Of a stretch of 64,000 nucleotides of DNA, positions 32,937 to 44,746 are shown one piece after another. The position numbers and the translations under genes are program-made. This DNA comes from Heliocidaris tuberculata. Its lineage: Eukaryota; Echinodermata; Echinoidea; Camarodonta; Echinometridae. The first letter of the stretch is position 1. Each line of letters begins with the position of its first letter. The notes below the pieces were generated by a model. That model saw only the letters and a list, made by a program, of their open reading frames with translations, did no database searches and was not told where the DNA came from. The stretch spans positions 11,607,019 to 11,671,018 of the forward strand of contig CM046850.1 of assembly GCA_025618425.1 (NCBI GenBank). The letters are read 5' to 3'.

Positions 32937-33326
32937 AAGGGCTATCCAACCTTGGTAAGAAGATGATTTGTGTGAAAGCAGAAAAATAAGAAAAACAGGA
33001 TGGTGAAAGTTTGAAAGAAATCGGACAAGGACTAAGAAAGTTATGGATGTTTGAAAAATGAGATCACTACATTATGCGAATCTCAAATTGGCAATTTGGT
33101 GAGTCAATTGTGATATTTTTGTGGACAACTCTCCCATTTGTCGTACACAATGATATCATTAATTTGCAATTTTCTTCGAGGGGCTTTTACCCTCGGGGCA
33201 GTACTCATAATGTATTGGAGATAGCATATTGTTATAGGTCCTCATGCACGAAAAGATCCTACTGAGTAATGCATTTTGGTCATTTTGTGTGTTAGAGCGA
33301 ATGGGGGAGTTGTCCACAGCTACATC
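32937..33326 (+). mobile_element. TTAA-type fold-back MITE, truncated by another insertion
   Basis: TTAA then AGGGCTATCCAACCTTGG. It matches 38545-39140 closely (gaaagtttgaaagaaatcgg, tttaccctcggggcagtact) up to agctacatcacag. There the match stops where a CAGGGGACCAGAAAAAGGG element begins. Confidence 0.7.
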
Positions 33327-34110
33327 ACAGGGGACCAGAAAAAGGGCACTTTTTTAAAAAGGGGCACCTACAAAAGGTGACACAAAGCATCAAAGGGCAC
33401 TGTTTTGTGACATTGGTATTCCCCTACAGTCTAATTAGTACATTATCAAGGATTATCTTCTTCATTTTCATTGTTTCTATCTTTATGTGGCTCTGGATAT
33501 GGCTAGCTTCCCCAATTAGCATTTGTGTAATGGTCTAATGATTCATGTGTGAGCGAGCGAAGCGAGCGAGCAAATTCTTTCAGACTTTTTTTTTATAATG
33601 CTGAAATCGTTGGGTCGTGAATTATTTACATCGATATAATGAAAATTACAATTACAAATTGATTTAGGGGGAATGTCGAATGATCTTTTAATTTGTACAT
33701 TAACCCTGTAGTTTATCTTTAGGATAACATACTTAATGCGATCTGCTAAATTTCATATACATGTATACTATAAGAGCGAGCAAGCTTTAGGGAATGTGCC
33801 TCCAGCTCCACTTCCTTACATTGTAGTTGTAGTAAATATGGGCACCTGTTACTACTTAAAGCCACACTAATTCTTTGAAGCTAGATATGGCTCTTTTTTG
33901 TATTAAGTAAAAGGGGCACTTATCACAGGAGGAAAAATGACACATATTAGATAGGAAAAGGGGCACTTATCAGAAGGGGAAAATGGGCACTTATTAGATG
34001 GAAAAAGGGGCACCCATCAGAAGTAAAAATGCATTTATCAAAGGAGAAAAGGGCAAATATTTTTTTTAATAAGGGAAATTATTAGATTTGAAAAGGCTCA
34101 CTTATCAGAA
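33327..34110 (+). mobile_element. hAT-type MITE family copy (cf. 2931-3749)
   Basis: It starts caggggaccagaaaaagggc and contains gcgagcgaagcgagcgagc, the segment ccagctccacttccttaca and an array of aaaaggggcacttatcag units (33905-34090). The right boundary is not defined. It interrupts the MITE at 32937. Confidence 0.55.
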
Positions 34111-35687
34111 TTTTATTGATTTGTATGTAAATTATATTCATATATTCATATAAATGTAATGTTTATATTTTTATAAAACATAATTCTGTAAATTTAATTG
34201 AATTGTACATATATGGAAGCAATATAAAAAAATACGTCTGTAAATGTAATGAACAAATTTATGAATAAATGTAATTTTATATTAATTTTTACAGAACATG
34301 CTTCCTTGTACTTCTTTTTCTGTGTAGATATGAGAGCCTTGCCACATGCCCACTTTCATGTTGTTTGAGCGTCTGAAACTCGAGCCTGCAGTACAGTACA
34401 CGTTGTTTTCTGTCGATTAAAATGTATTGTGCGGAGTATACAGTAGACCTACATGAAGGTAGATGAATCCCTGTAAAGACAGACAAAATAGGCAGGGTTC
34501 TTTACTAATGCATGTAAGTGCCCAGGACACATGAGCCCAAATATTTCAAGTGAACCCCCCCCCCCCCCCCCAAATTGAAATTTCAACAAAGGGCTCATGC
34601 ATGCAGACCCCAAAGGTTTTTGATTTGTTTCCCCCATGAATAAAGTTTGTGTGGAGTTCTGGGGAGGGTTCCATGAAGTGTTTTGTCAGTGATTTTTACT
34701 GACAACTGTTATAAGCTTCTGGAATCCTTGCATCTGATTGTCTGTAAAAATCACTGACAGAACGCTTGATGAAACGCTTCCCAGTTGCAGGGGATTAGTC
34801 TGCCTTCTTCAGACTCTGTACAACGCACTTTCATTGACGGCAGAAAATCTGTTTATCTGTAAGCAGGTCAGAGCTAGTCTGCAAGCACAGACCCTAAATT
34901 GACACTTCATCAGAAAAATCATTGTCTTGAGAGAAGCTACCGACTAGTTGTGTCAGGAGCAGCTTCAGTACATGGCTTACAGCGCAGACTCTCCTTTACG
35001 ACTGGCCAGGGTTTGTGCCTGCAAATTAGGTCAGAGCTTCATTAGCATCATTATATGCTTTTAATATTCTAGATTTTAAGAAAATATACTTTTTAAAATT
35101 TCTACTCTTCACATACACGTACATGCATACATGTGTGTACGAAAATGAACACTTCACAAATGGTGAATTATATCTTCACAGTGTACATTTATTCAAGCAA
35201 CAACATACTATCATAGAACAAATGTTGGATTTTGTTGCAATGACAATCAAGGTATATCGCTCTTCAAACCCTATAAAACACCATTTCTTGTGCATTTTGT
35301 CCTTGACTGGGGTGCAAATACATTTAACCCTCAAAGACCAGAAAATATTCCCCTTTTCTTTCTCTCTTTTGCGTTTTTTGCGCCCCCCCCCCCCAAAAAA
35401 ATACACCATTGTAGTGACTGTATGGAATGCAATACTGATAAGGAGAATATTGCTCTTGGAGATGGGGCCAAGGTTGCCAGAGGGGAGAGGGGGAGGGAGA
35501 TACGTTTGAAAATCTGCAAAATTGCGAAATTCACCGTAACTGGAGAATAGATGGTGACCGACTTCATATTTCTATCACTAACATTGATAATATTTCTAAA
35601 CAATTTCAGAAATACATGTAGATGTAGACATTCTTCTTTACATTATAACCAGATTAATAAACAATTTGACTACTTCCATAACCAGTA
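34111..35687. other. Non-coding stretch with one small MITE
   Basis: It holds a 124 bp MITE at 34660-34783 (tcagtgatttttactgacaa core, aacgcttgatgaaacg end), poly-C runs at 34555 and 35382, and AT-rich sequence. No supported exon. Confidence 0.5.
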
Positions 35688-35788
35688 CAGTGGCAAACCA
35701 CTATAACGAGGACCTTGGGACCATGACAATTACCTTGTTATATCAGGAATCGCGTTATATCAGAGCTCTTTATAGTGAGTTTCCACTG
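35688..35788 (+). mobile_element. 101 bp TA-flanked MITE
   Basis: The inverted ends CAGTGGCAAACCACTATAAC/..TATAGTGAGTTTCCACTG are flanked by TA (35686-35687, 35789-35790). The centre is ccttgggaccatgacaatta. It is the compact form of the element at 27694. Confidence 0.85.
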
Positions 35789-36295
35789 TACAGTGTACAT
35801 TAAATTTTTAATACGAAGTACCTTTCACAATCTGCATATTTTACTGTAAGACTACAGCTAAAGAAGTGATAGCTCTGTGCTATATAGCTGGTCTTAGAAA
35901 CTGGTGGGGATGTGTAAACGTATTACTGCACAGGACGGTAATCCTTGAGCTTTACTGACGGATACAGAAATCTTGACTGTACATTATTAAATTAGTCAAG
36001 ATGAAAAAATAAAACAATTCCACTGTTTTAAACTTGATTCCATTAGTTTGGACCAGTCTGTAGGTATTTCTTAGGTTAAATGACAGTAATACTGTCATTA
36101 AACTTGAGAAAGACTCGAGGACACATTAAAAAAAAAAAATCACTGCATTTTGATATTTATATGTAGACTCAATATTGAATACATTACACATTGCCCGAAT
36201 TCATAAAAGAGGTTTACATTTAACCAATGGTTTAAATTTAAACCATGGTCTAAATCGGTGATTAAAGCATGGTTTACATGTAGATAATGGATTGA

Positions 36296-36881
36296 AGGAG
36301 AATGAAACCCTGGGGAAAAGTCAATTTTGATGAAAAGAGAGGATAGAGAGAAGCAATTTAAAAAACGTTCATCAAAATCGGTTACCAAATGAGAAAGTTA
36401 ATAAATGAAAGTTTGAAAAGTCTCAATTTACTTTCAATGGCGATCCTTAAACTGGCAATGTTGCTTCAAAGTGACAAGTTTAGTAGAACAACTCTCCACA
36501 TGTTTTGTACACAAAATATCATATTTTCCCCATTATCTCTCAAGGTGCAGCTTGTCTCCTTCTTAGCTCAAGATATATCATGGGAAAATGTATTTGACAC
36601 ATGTATATGTTGAGTTCACAAAAAGACAAGCAGCATCTTTAGAGATAATGGAGAAAATATGAAATTTTGTGTACAAAATATATTGAGAGTTGTACTACTA
36701 ACCCTGCCATTTTGAAGCAACATGCCAATTTAAGGATCGCCACAGAAAGTAAATTGAGACTTTTCAAACTTTTATAACTTTTTCATTTTGTAACCGATTT
36801 TGATGGAACTTTTTAAAAAATTGCTTCTCTCTATCCTCTCTTTTCATTAAAATGGATATTTCCCCAGAGTTTCGTTCTCCT
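36296..36881 (+). mobile_element. Fold-back MITE, GGAGAATGAAACCC family
   Basis: The left arm aggagaatgaaaccctgggg..gagaggatagagagaagcaa is complemented at the right (ttgcttctctctatcctctc..ccagagtttcgttctcct). The inner parts cttaaactggcaatgttgct/agcaacatgccaatttaagg are also inverted. The flanking TTAA is degenerate (TTGA/TAAA). Confidence 0.75.
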
Positions 36882-37758
36882 AAAAGATAAGCCTCTTTCG
36901 TAAATTTGGGCCATATACTATTTAAGTACATGTATCTAACATTTTATACAGGAAGCAATTAACAATCATGAAAATGTACATAATCATCAGTCATACATCA
37001 TTGTAATATTGCACTGTGTTTTTAAGATGATGATGATGATGATAAGAAATCTAAATTAACATGTACATACACTGCATACAGAATGTCTTAAACTCCTTCA
37101 TGCATTTTTGTTTGTTTTTGTTTTGTTTCATTTTATTTTTTCATTTAAAATCAAAATAGATGTAGGATTGGAAATCATATTTGCATTGCATTGTAAAATC
37201 ACTGAAAAAAAATGAATACAAAATATTAATACTTTGACACACTATTTCAAATTTGCAAGCACTTTATTGATGTTGATATAGATACATGTACAGTGTATAG
37301 TGATAATGATAAGTTAGGCCTACATCATGAATTGCGACCAAATTAATTTGCACTGTACAATTTCCTTAATTAATATAAAAAGAACACTCTACATAGTAAA
37401 TCCATCCCTGTACTATCTGTCCAGTTTCATCTTGAGATCTAAATAAAAAATCTTTCCTTTAAATCAAAGGCTGAACTAAATAATGTACATGTACATGTAC
37501 TTGACATTCCAAACAATTCAATATCATGTACAGCAATATAGACATGTACATGTACATACATGTACATAGTAAATGTATTGATATGTAAAATAATAATCTA
37601 AGAAAATCATACATTTTCAAGACTATAACATGTACTCGATTATTCGATCCTGCCAGAATAAATGTGAGGAAGTGACTAGCCAGTCAAATCTACAGTACAT
37701 GTACATGTAGATACATATATATGAACATATATTGGCCTGTGCCCTGTTGGGTATTTAA

Positions 37759-38322
37759 GGGGAAAGTCCATCCTGATTACAAGTTGGTTTTAAAAGAAGC
37801 ACAGCAAATAAAGAAACAGATCAGTGAAGATATGAGCAAAATACTACTAAGAAATAAGAAAGTTATGATTTTTAAAAGTTGTAATCAATCAAACACATAA
37901 TGACAACTCCATGACATATCTTGCGAGCTCCTCTCCCATTTGCCCTGTACATACATTGTACCCCATAAATCATTTCATTTCCATTTTCTCTAAAGAAAAT
38001 ATTCAAACATTCCTGTACATGGACCTCAGATATAATCATTGTTCATACATGTATGTTTTTGCACAAAACGTGTACATGTATGAAACAAAATCTATTCCTT
38101 CCTCAGAATCTAAGAAAATGATAATCTATGAAATTTTCTGTACTGAGCAAATGGGAGAAGACTCACAATAGCTCTTAAGATAAGTCACAGAGTTGCCTGC
38201 CAATTTGTGTTTGACTGCTTACAACTTCAAAAATTTATAACTTTCTAATTTCTTATTGGAATTTGCTCAAACTTTTACTATTCTGACTCTTTTAAAACCA
38301 ACTTGTAATCAGGGTGGACCCT
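37759..38322 (+). mobile_element. TTAA-flanked fold-back MITE, 564 bp
   Basis: Ends GGGGAAAGTCCATCCTGATT and AATCAGGGTGGACCC, both followed inward by acaagttggttttaaaag and its complement. TTAA lies at 37755-37758 and 38323-38326. Confidence 0.8.
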
Positions 38323-38544
38323 TTAACTGTGTTTGAAAGTGCAAATTTTAAACAGAATCATTCATCTTGCTAAATTCTTGTATTTCAGTTTGTATCAAAT
38401 CATTAATGTCTGAATATACGGAAGATAGCTGCAAAAAACCAGTTGAACCTACATGTAGATCTGTACAATTGGTAATCAATACAATTACATGTATTGTACA
38501 TGTACTGATGTGCTAGGGACCATTGAAATACCTCTTTACATTAC

Positions 38545-39140
38545 AGGGCAATCCAACTTTGCTAATAAGATGATTTGCATGTATGTGAAGGCAGAAAAAT
38601 AAGAAAACAGGATGGTGAAAGTTTGAAAGAAATCGGACAAGGACTAAGAAAGTTAAGGATGTTTGAAAAATGAGATCACTACATCTATGCGAATCTCAAA
38701 TTGGCAATTTGGTGAGTCAATTGTGACATTTTTGTGGACAGCTCTCCCATTTGTCATACACAAAAATATCATTAATTTGTGGTTTTCTTCGAGGCGCTTT
38801 TACCCTCGGGGCAGTACTCAAAACATATTGGAGATACATGGTGTAGCATATTGTTATAGGTCCTCATGAAAGAAAAATGATCCTGAGTAATACATTTTGA
38901 AAAAAGTGACATTTTAGTCATTTTGTGTGTTGGAGCAAATGGGGGAGTTGTCCACAGCTACATCACAGTGACATTACCTATTTGGCCAATTTGAATTTCC
39001 CATATGTAGAGTGATTACAACTTTGAAAAATTCATAACTTTCTTATTGCTTGTGTGATTTCATTCAAACTTTCACCAATCTGCTTCTCTGATTTGTCCTC
39101 TTTCTTTCAAAGCAACTTGCTATTAAGGTAGGATTTCCCT
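38545..39140 (+). mobile_element. TTAA-type fold-back MITE, full copy
   Basis: The left flank is TTAC and the right TTAA. The left end AGGGCAATCCAACTTTGC pairs with the right end ..aaggtaggatttccct. It is the intact relative of 32937-33326. Confidence 0.75.
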
Positions 39141-39286
39141 TTAAAATCTTGGTATACATGTATATGGCTAGAAAACAGTATACAGAGAAGTAGGGGCGAC
39201 AAAGTTACATGTACCTTGTAACCTTTGTAACGGGAGTTTCTAATAACTGTTGGTGTTCTTTGTAATGAGGTTTCACTGTCTTTTAC

Positions 39287-39714
39287 CCTTTCATGACAGG
39301 ATTCATTCAAGAGCTAAATTGATCACATTTTATTCTTCAAATAGGCAACAATAATAGTTTTCTTTTGGTGCTACATGTACATGTACATGGTTCTAAAAAT
39401 AAAATGTAATGTCTTTGAAAAAAATATATAAATAGTTACAAACTTTGTCGAAAAGTTGAAAAAAAATAGCCAATTTTGATAAAAAAAACAGTGATTTTGA
39501 ACCTCGCAATGTGTTGCCAATTTAAGGATTATGATGCTTATTCTCCTTTTAAAAATTCCTGGCATCAAATGCAATAATGGTCATGCAACACAAATGGACT
39601 CAATGTGTGCAGAAATTTTTGCTCTTTCCACTCATGCATCTGGTATATTTTTTAGAGCTCTGAATCAAGTTATTGAGCCAAACCACAAAATGTGATCAAT
39701 TGTCTCGAAAGGGG
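39287..39714 (+). mobile_element. TTAACCCTTTCA-family MITE, diverged copy
   Basis: It starts ccctttcatgacagg, ends gtctcgaaagggg and has the shared inner block ttttgaacctcgcaatgtgt. It directly abuts the 39 bp tandem repeat. Confidence 0.65.
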
Positions 39715-39868
39715 TTCATAAGTATGCATTGATGAATTCATACATTTAAGGGGTTAATAGGTATGCATCTATGAATTCATACATTTAAGGGGTTAATAAG
39801 TATGCATCTATGAATTCATACATTTAAGGGGTTAATAAGTATGCATCTATGAATTCATACATTTAAGT
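39715..39868 (+). repeat. 39 bp tandem repeat, about four units
   Basis: The unit is gtatgcatctatgaattcat followed by acatttaaggggttaataa. Successive units start at 39722, 39761, 39800 and 39839, with one or two differences in the first unit. It begins exactly where the MITE at 39287 ends, and the unit reuses the MITE's aaggggtt.ata end. Confidence 0.9.
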
Positions 39869-40410
39869 TCACTGGAATACAAAGCAAAATATAAGTATGA
39901 CTACAAAACTCAAATATAACAATAATGATTCTTTCATATATTGTGTATAAAAATACAAATTTGCAGCATAACAAAAGCATAGTAAAAAATGAATTGTTGA
40001 ATGAATGCATCACTGACATGAACAATAATAGGTACATGTACATGTACACTGCATCTTGTGCACAAAGTAAATACATGAATGAGCAACTAAATCATACAGT
40101 TTACAGAAAATGAATACATTCACTACATGTACCAAGTGAAGGGTGCCCCACTTTTTAAAACTAATTTGAATATCAACATTCAGTAACATTCACTGAAGGG
40201 TCAGTAATTCACAGTGCATAAACTACAAAAATCTTCAAGGCAGAAAAAAACAAATCCTTTTTAATGTAAGCACAATCATGAAAGTAGTACAAGCACCATC
40301 TATGCTGTATTCATGAATGTTGGTCCACACAATAATGTGTATATCATCATGTTCTGTAGAACATTTTTTTTTTTACCTTGCAGAAATAGAAGTACTGGTT
40401 GGTGATAACT

Positions 40411-40416
40411 TTTATT
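40411..40416 (-). terminator. Probable CEP19 polyadenylation signal
   Basis: The + strand reads tttatt, that is AATAAA on the minus strand, 71-76 bp beyond the CEP19 stop codon. The position is right for cleavage shortly downstream. No other strong candidate lies closer. Confidence 0.5.
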
Positions 40417-40486
40417 CAAATAAAAACTTCAGGGAATCCTAGATGAGAGTTTTAAAGGGAGTCCATGAATTCAGCTCATTACGTTC

Positions 40487-40993
40487 CTAAAACAAGGGAT
40501 CTGAGTCTTCTTCAGAATCCCAACCACTCGATTCAATTGGTGGACCTTCCTTCTCAAAATCAATCTCCACGTCATACTGGAAACCAGGATCACCGGGCTT
40601 CTTGCGGTTTTTCTCAAAAGTCTCGTCCATGATCGCTTTCTTCTCTTTGAGGGCCCCATCATCCAGCTTGTTGAGGTTCTCGTCTGGATCAATGATGATC
40701 TCCATCTCCTTCTCCACCTTCTTGATGGCGTCGTCTAGCCGTCTGCCATCCTGGCGCTCCTGGATGACTCTGAGAAGCTTCTCGAGCTGCCGTCGGTTGA
40801 TCTGTTCAATGAGCTCACGGTGCTTGGGCTTAAACTTCAGATCCTGAATGGCCTCGTCGATGTTGGACTGCTTTGTGAATTTACGAAGAGGCAATGACCT
40901 CTGGCGTTTCTTCCCAGACCTTTCATCGATGTAGGTCACAATCAGGGTTGGAGGATCCACCCTAATTCCACATTTCTTTGGCACAAGGGCCAT
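40487..40993 (-). CDS. CEP19: CEP19, centrosomal protein of 19 kDa
   Basis: The first ATG (40991-40993) gives MALVPKKCGIRVDPP and a 168-residue protein ending EEDSDPLF; the codons before it are TTG-TTC-AGG. Family hallmarks are visible: KKCGIR near the N-terminus, RQLEKLLRVIQE, DPDENLNKLDD, KKAIMDETFEKN, DPGFQYDVEIDF and the C-terminal GWDSEED. These match vertebrate CEP19 (about 163-167 residues) along the whole length. CEP19 localises to the mother centriole and ciliary base, where with CEP350/FGFR1OP it recruits RABL2 for entry of intraflagellar transport trains. The coding part is one exon, charged and mostly helical. An AATAAA-type signal lies about 70 bp downstream on the minus strand (40411-40416). 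Confidence 0.95.
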   Translation of the reverse strand: MALVPKKCGIRVDPPTLIVTYIDERSGKKRQRSLPLRKFTKQSNIDEAIQDLKFKPKHRELIEQINRRQLEKLLRVIQERQDGRRLDDAIKKVEKEMEIIIDPDENLNKLDDGALKEKKAIMDETFEKNRKKPGDPGFQYDVEIDFEKEGPPIESSGWDSEEDSDPLF

Positions 40994-41002
40994 CCTGAAC
41001 AA

Positions 41003-41924
41003 TCTCTGTTGCTAATACTCTGGTAATAATCCCTCAACTTCACTTGGATGAAAAAAGATGTCAGACTGAAGAAGGAGGAATGACCAGCACCTTAAAATGC
41101 AAAACAAAAATGGAAGGCCTTTCGGTGAGGAATGATTTCACCACAACAAGCCATTAACAAGTCTGATTTTTTTAAACATTGTAAAATTTACTACCATGGA
41201 AATCAGCTACCTGTATGCAAATTGTTGATTTTGGTCTCAGTAAGGTTAGAAACTTGGATATACCTGTACTGGATATATAGGATCTAATGTTAGACAAAAT
41301 TAACTTACTTTCTGGCAATATTTGGCATGAACAAGTGTCAAAAAGATAAGAAAAAAGAAATGAAAGATAATGAGAGAAAAGAAGAAGAAGACAAAAGGAT
41401 AACAGCCTGTCAAGGTTGTTTACTAAAATACAACTAGATAAAAAATAGCTGGGTTATATTGAAGCAGGACGATTGAACAAATAATGAAATTCATCTCCAT
41501 GTTCCTATGTGTCACACAAAGTACAACATTGCAGGTACATGTAAATAGCGACCATTAGCTAGCTATAGGCAATTTGTGATTTCCAAGCAACAAAACTAGA
41601 GAGAAGTTCTATTTACAAAATCTAATTTTAATAAATAATTTTCAAAAACGCTTTCTTGTTTAAATATTCTATAATTTATACATAGGGTCTAAACAATTTC
41701 TATTCACCTCCTCACACCAATTCTGCTTTGCTACATTTTACAATAGGACAAAAGAAACAACACCAACAACAAGACTGTTTCTCTCTGCCAAATTTTCGCC
41801 TCACTGAGGTCAAAAGCTCATTTGTTTTGTATGTAGAACATAACAAAATATGTTAAGAAAACAAAAGTAGATGGTGAATTTTTAAAGTAGACAGTCAAAA
41901 GCTGTAATTTTTCATGAGGAAGCT
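41003..41924. other. CEP19 upstream region
   Basis: This should hold the 5'UTR and promoter of CEP19 (transcribed leftward). No repeat ends or obvious core promoter were recognised; a 5'UTR intron is possible (several cag acceptors just before the ATG). Confidence 0.4.
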
Positions 41925-44746
41925 GGGGCCTGTTTCTCGAAACCAAAGAAAAGACAGTCATAACTTTATCTGCCAACTACGGAGATTCTATGATCTTCCT
42001 AAACTGTTTCACAAAGAGCTCACTAGCTCCTATCACGTGATATCTATACTACGGCGAGAATAGTAGCCGATACATAGCCTTGGTTACAATTACACTATAT
42101 TTTTAAAAGCTAAATTTAACTTAACTGCAAATATTTGAATGAATTAGGAAATAAAAAAAAACAGAAGATATGAGAAAGGTTTAACAGATGCCAAGCACTT
42201 TTTAAATTATGTAAATTACACTATGGAATCGCTTGTAAAATGAAAAAAATGAGTTATCAATTTTATGATCAGTGAGGCAGTTTTTGCATTAGTAGGTCGT
42301 CATTTGATAGTTTATCAAAATAAACCCATATATTTTCATTGTAATAAGATGCTTTGACCTTTCTACACAATGTTTTTAGGCTTGATTATGATTGAAATTA
42401 CTAAACATTCATTTTAAAAATTGTTGATGCAATTTATATTTACACTACATGTAGATGGGTCTGAAAACCACAGAATATGCCGTTGACTATTGCTGGCCTA
42501 CCGTGTCCGATTACGGTTCCCTCGTCGGATTTTAGTTCACCAAAGAAATCTTTATAGAAACCATTAAGACCGTTTAATTATTTGTTTTCTCACAAAAAGC
42601 ACTCTGGTCACTACATACTGTATGAGAAACAAAATGTGATTTTCAAGTTCATTATGGTAGCACGTCATTATTCATGCTAATCGATCAGATATGAAGGACC
42701 CATATCGTAAAATAGCTTTGCCATCAGAAGTTAAGAGACTTTCCATTTTAATATCAAATGTACCCAGCAATGTAGTTATGAATTTATATTTTTTCTACAT
42801 GATAATACTTCGCACTGCATATCAGTAGGCTTGTTTTTTTTTTCTTCTTGCCCATTATTTGTCAATAGTATTAATATAATACTATTTTTTTCAATTTCCA
42901 ATTACCGTTATGGGATTAATTTTTAAAGTTTTGCTTAACTTTTTTTCATCCCACCACATTCAGACATCAGGGCCTGTTTCTCGAAACCAACGACAAGACA
43001 GTCATAACTTTATCCGCCAACTACGGAGATGTCCATGATCTTCCTAAACTGTTTCACGAAGAGCTAACTAGCTAGACATCTCGTGATATCGATACTATCG
43101 GCGAGAATTAGGAGCCGACGCGTAGCCTTGATTGCAATTACACTATATTTTTAAAAGCTAAATTTAACTCAACTGCAAATATTTGAATGAATTAGGGAAT
43201 AAAAGAAAATAGAAAATGTAGAAGGGTATAATAGATGCCAAATAATTTTTTAATTATGTAAATTACATGATGGATTCTCGTAAAATGAAAAATATGAGTG
43301 ATTTATTTCATGATCGGTGAGCCAGTTTTACGTTGGATAGGTACCCCTCGGATGTCGTGATTTGATAGCTTATAAAAATAAACCCATATATTTTCATTGT
43401 AATAATAATATGCTTTGAATGTTTTACATAATGTTTTTGGGCTTGAGTATGATATGGAAATTACAAAAATATTCATATTATAAGTTTAAACACATTTATT
43501 TCAAAGTATTCATTTTAAAAATCGTTGATATAATCTATGTTTACACTGATATGGGTCTGAAAACCAGAGAATATGCCGTTGACTATGGATGGCCTACCGT
43601 GTCATATTACAGTTCCCTCGTCGAATTTTAGTTCACCAATGAAATCTTTATAGAAATCATAAATAGTAATATGTGATTTTCAAGTTTATTATGGTAGCAC
43701 GTCATTTTTCATGCTAATTGATCAGATAAGAAGGACCCATATCGTAAAATAGCTTTGCAATCAGAAGTTAAGAGACTTACTAAATTAATTTTGACATAAA
43801 ACATACCTAGCAACAGTTATGAATTTATATTTTTTCTAGATTTTAATACTTCCCAAGTTCCCATTGCTTATCAGTAAGGCTTGTATTTTTTTCTTGCCCG
43901 ATGTTTATTTGTCAATAGTTTTTTTTTTTTTTCAGTTTCCAATGATGGGATTAATTTGACAAATATTGGTTTAACTTTTTTTTTTTCAAATCCCACCACA
44001 TTTTGATACAGGCCTATCTCCTGTCAGTCTATTATTGTTATCGTTTTTATTATGGTTTTCTTTTTCATTTGAAAAAAGGTTCCTTTCATATTGAAATGAC
44101 CTCAATTAGACTGGTTGTTTGTTTTTTTGTTTGTTTGTTTGTTTGTTTGTTTGTTGTTTCTTTTTTATTTTTATCCATTAGAATGTGGAAAGAGTGTTGA
44201 TTCAATAGAGTTAAGTGGAGACAAGCCTTGAACAAAAACACTATGTATTTTATATAATTTTCATAATATAAACATGGATAAATTCCAGATAAAGTGAATG
44301 CGTAGAAAGAGTTGCATAGAAGTATGTAGTGTCACTTTTTGCCTACCATAATCTTCCCAATAAATAACATGTGATGGCGCTGTACGTCGACTAAAAAAGA
44401 TATGACATGGTTGGAGGCGTCATAAGTCCTTAGTCAGGAAGTTGTCAAGTATCTTGGTAAAGACGGCTTCATGAAACACGTAGCGGACAACTAGAGAACT
44501 AGCGCTGACTTAGTTAAGAACTTAGACATATGACGGTTTCGAGAAACAGGCCCCAGTCTATTATTGTTACATTTTTATTTTGGTTTTCTTTATTTTCATT
44601 TTCTGGCTCCACTAACCTCCGTACATGGGGAAGGTTGAGAAATGCCAGTAATATTAAAGATTTCCCCATAGCAGACGGTTATTTCTGTCTATCAAGAACT
44701 TAGACATACATGGTAGATCTATGACGGTTTCGAGAAACAAGCCCCT
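41925..44746 (+). repeat. Tandemly duplicated 1.04 kb repeat with inverted ends
   Basis: Unit A (from 41925) and unit B (from 42970) both begin ggcctgtttctcgaaaccaa and share gaaaaccacagaatatgccg..ttccctcgtcgg and gcaaatatttgaatgaatta at matching offsets of about 1044-1100 bp. The inverse end ggtttcgagaaacaggcccc occurs at 44534-44554 and again at 44730-44746. It looks like nested or tandem insertions of one TIR element. Confidence 0.75.
44118..44170 (+). repeat. (GTTT)n microsatellite
   Basis: About eight units of gttt inside the right part of the duplicated repeat. Confidence 0.9.

Noticed and set aside
40994..41002. Three extra N-terminal residues of CEP19
   Set aside because: The upstream codon is TTG; the ATG at 40991-40993 matches the length of known CEP19.
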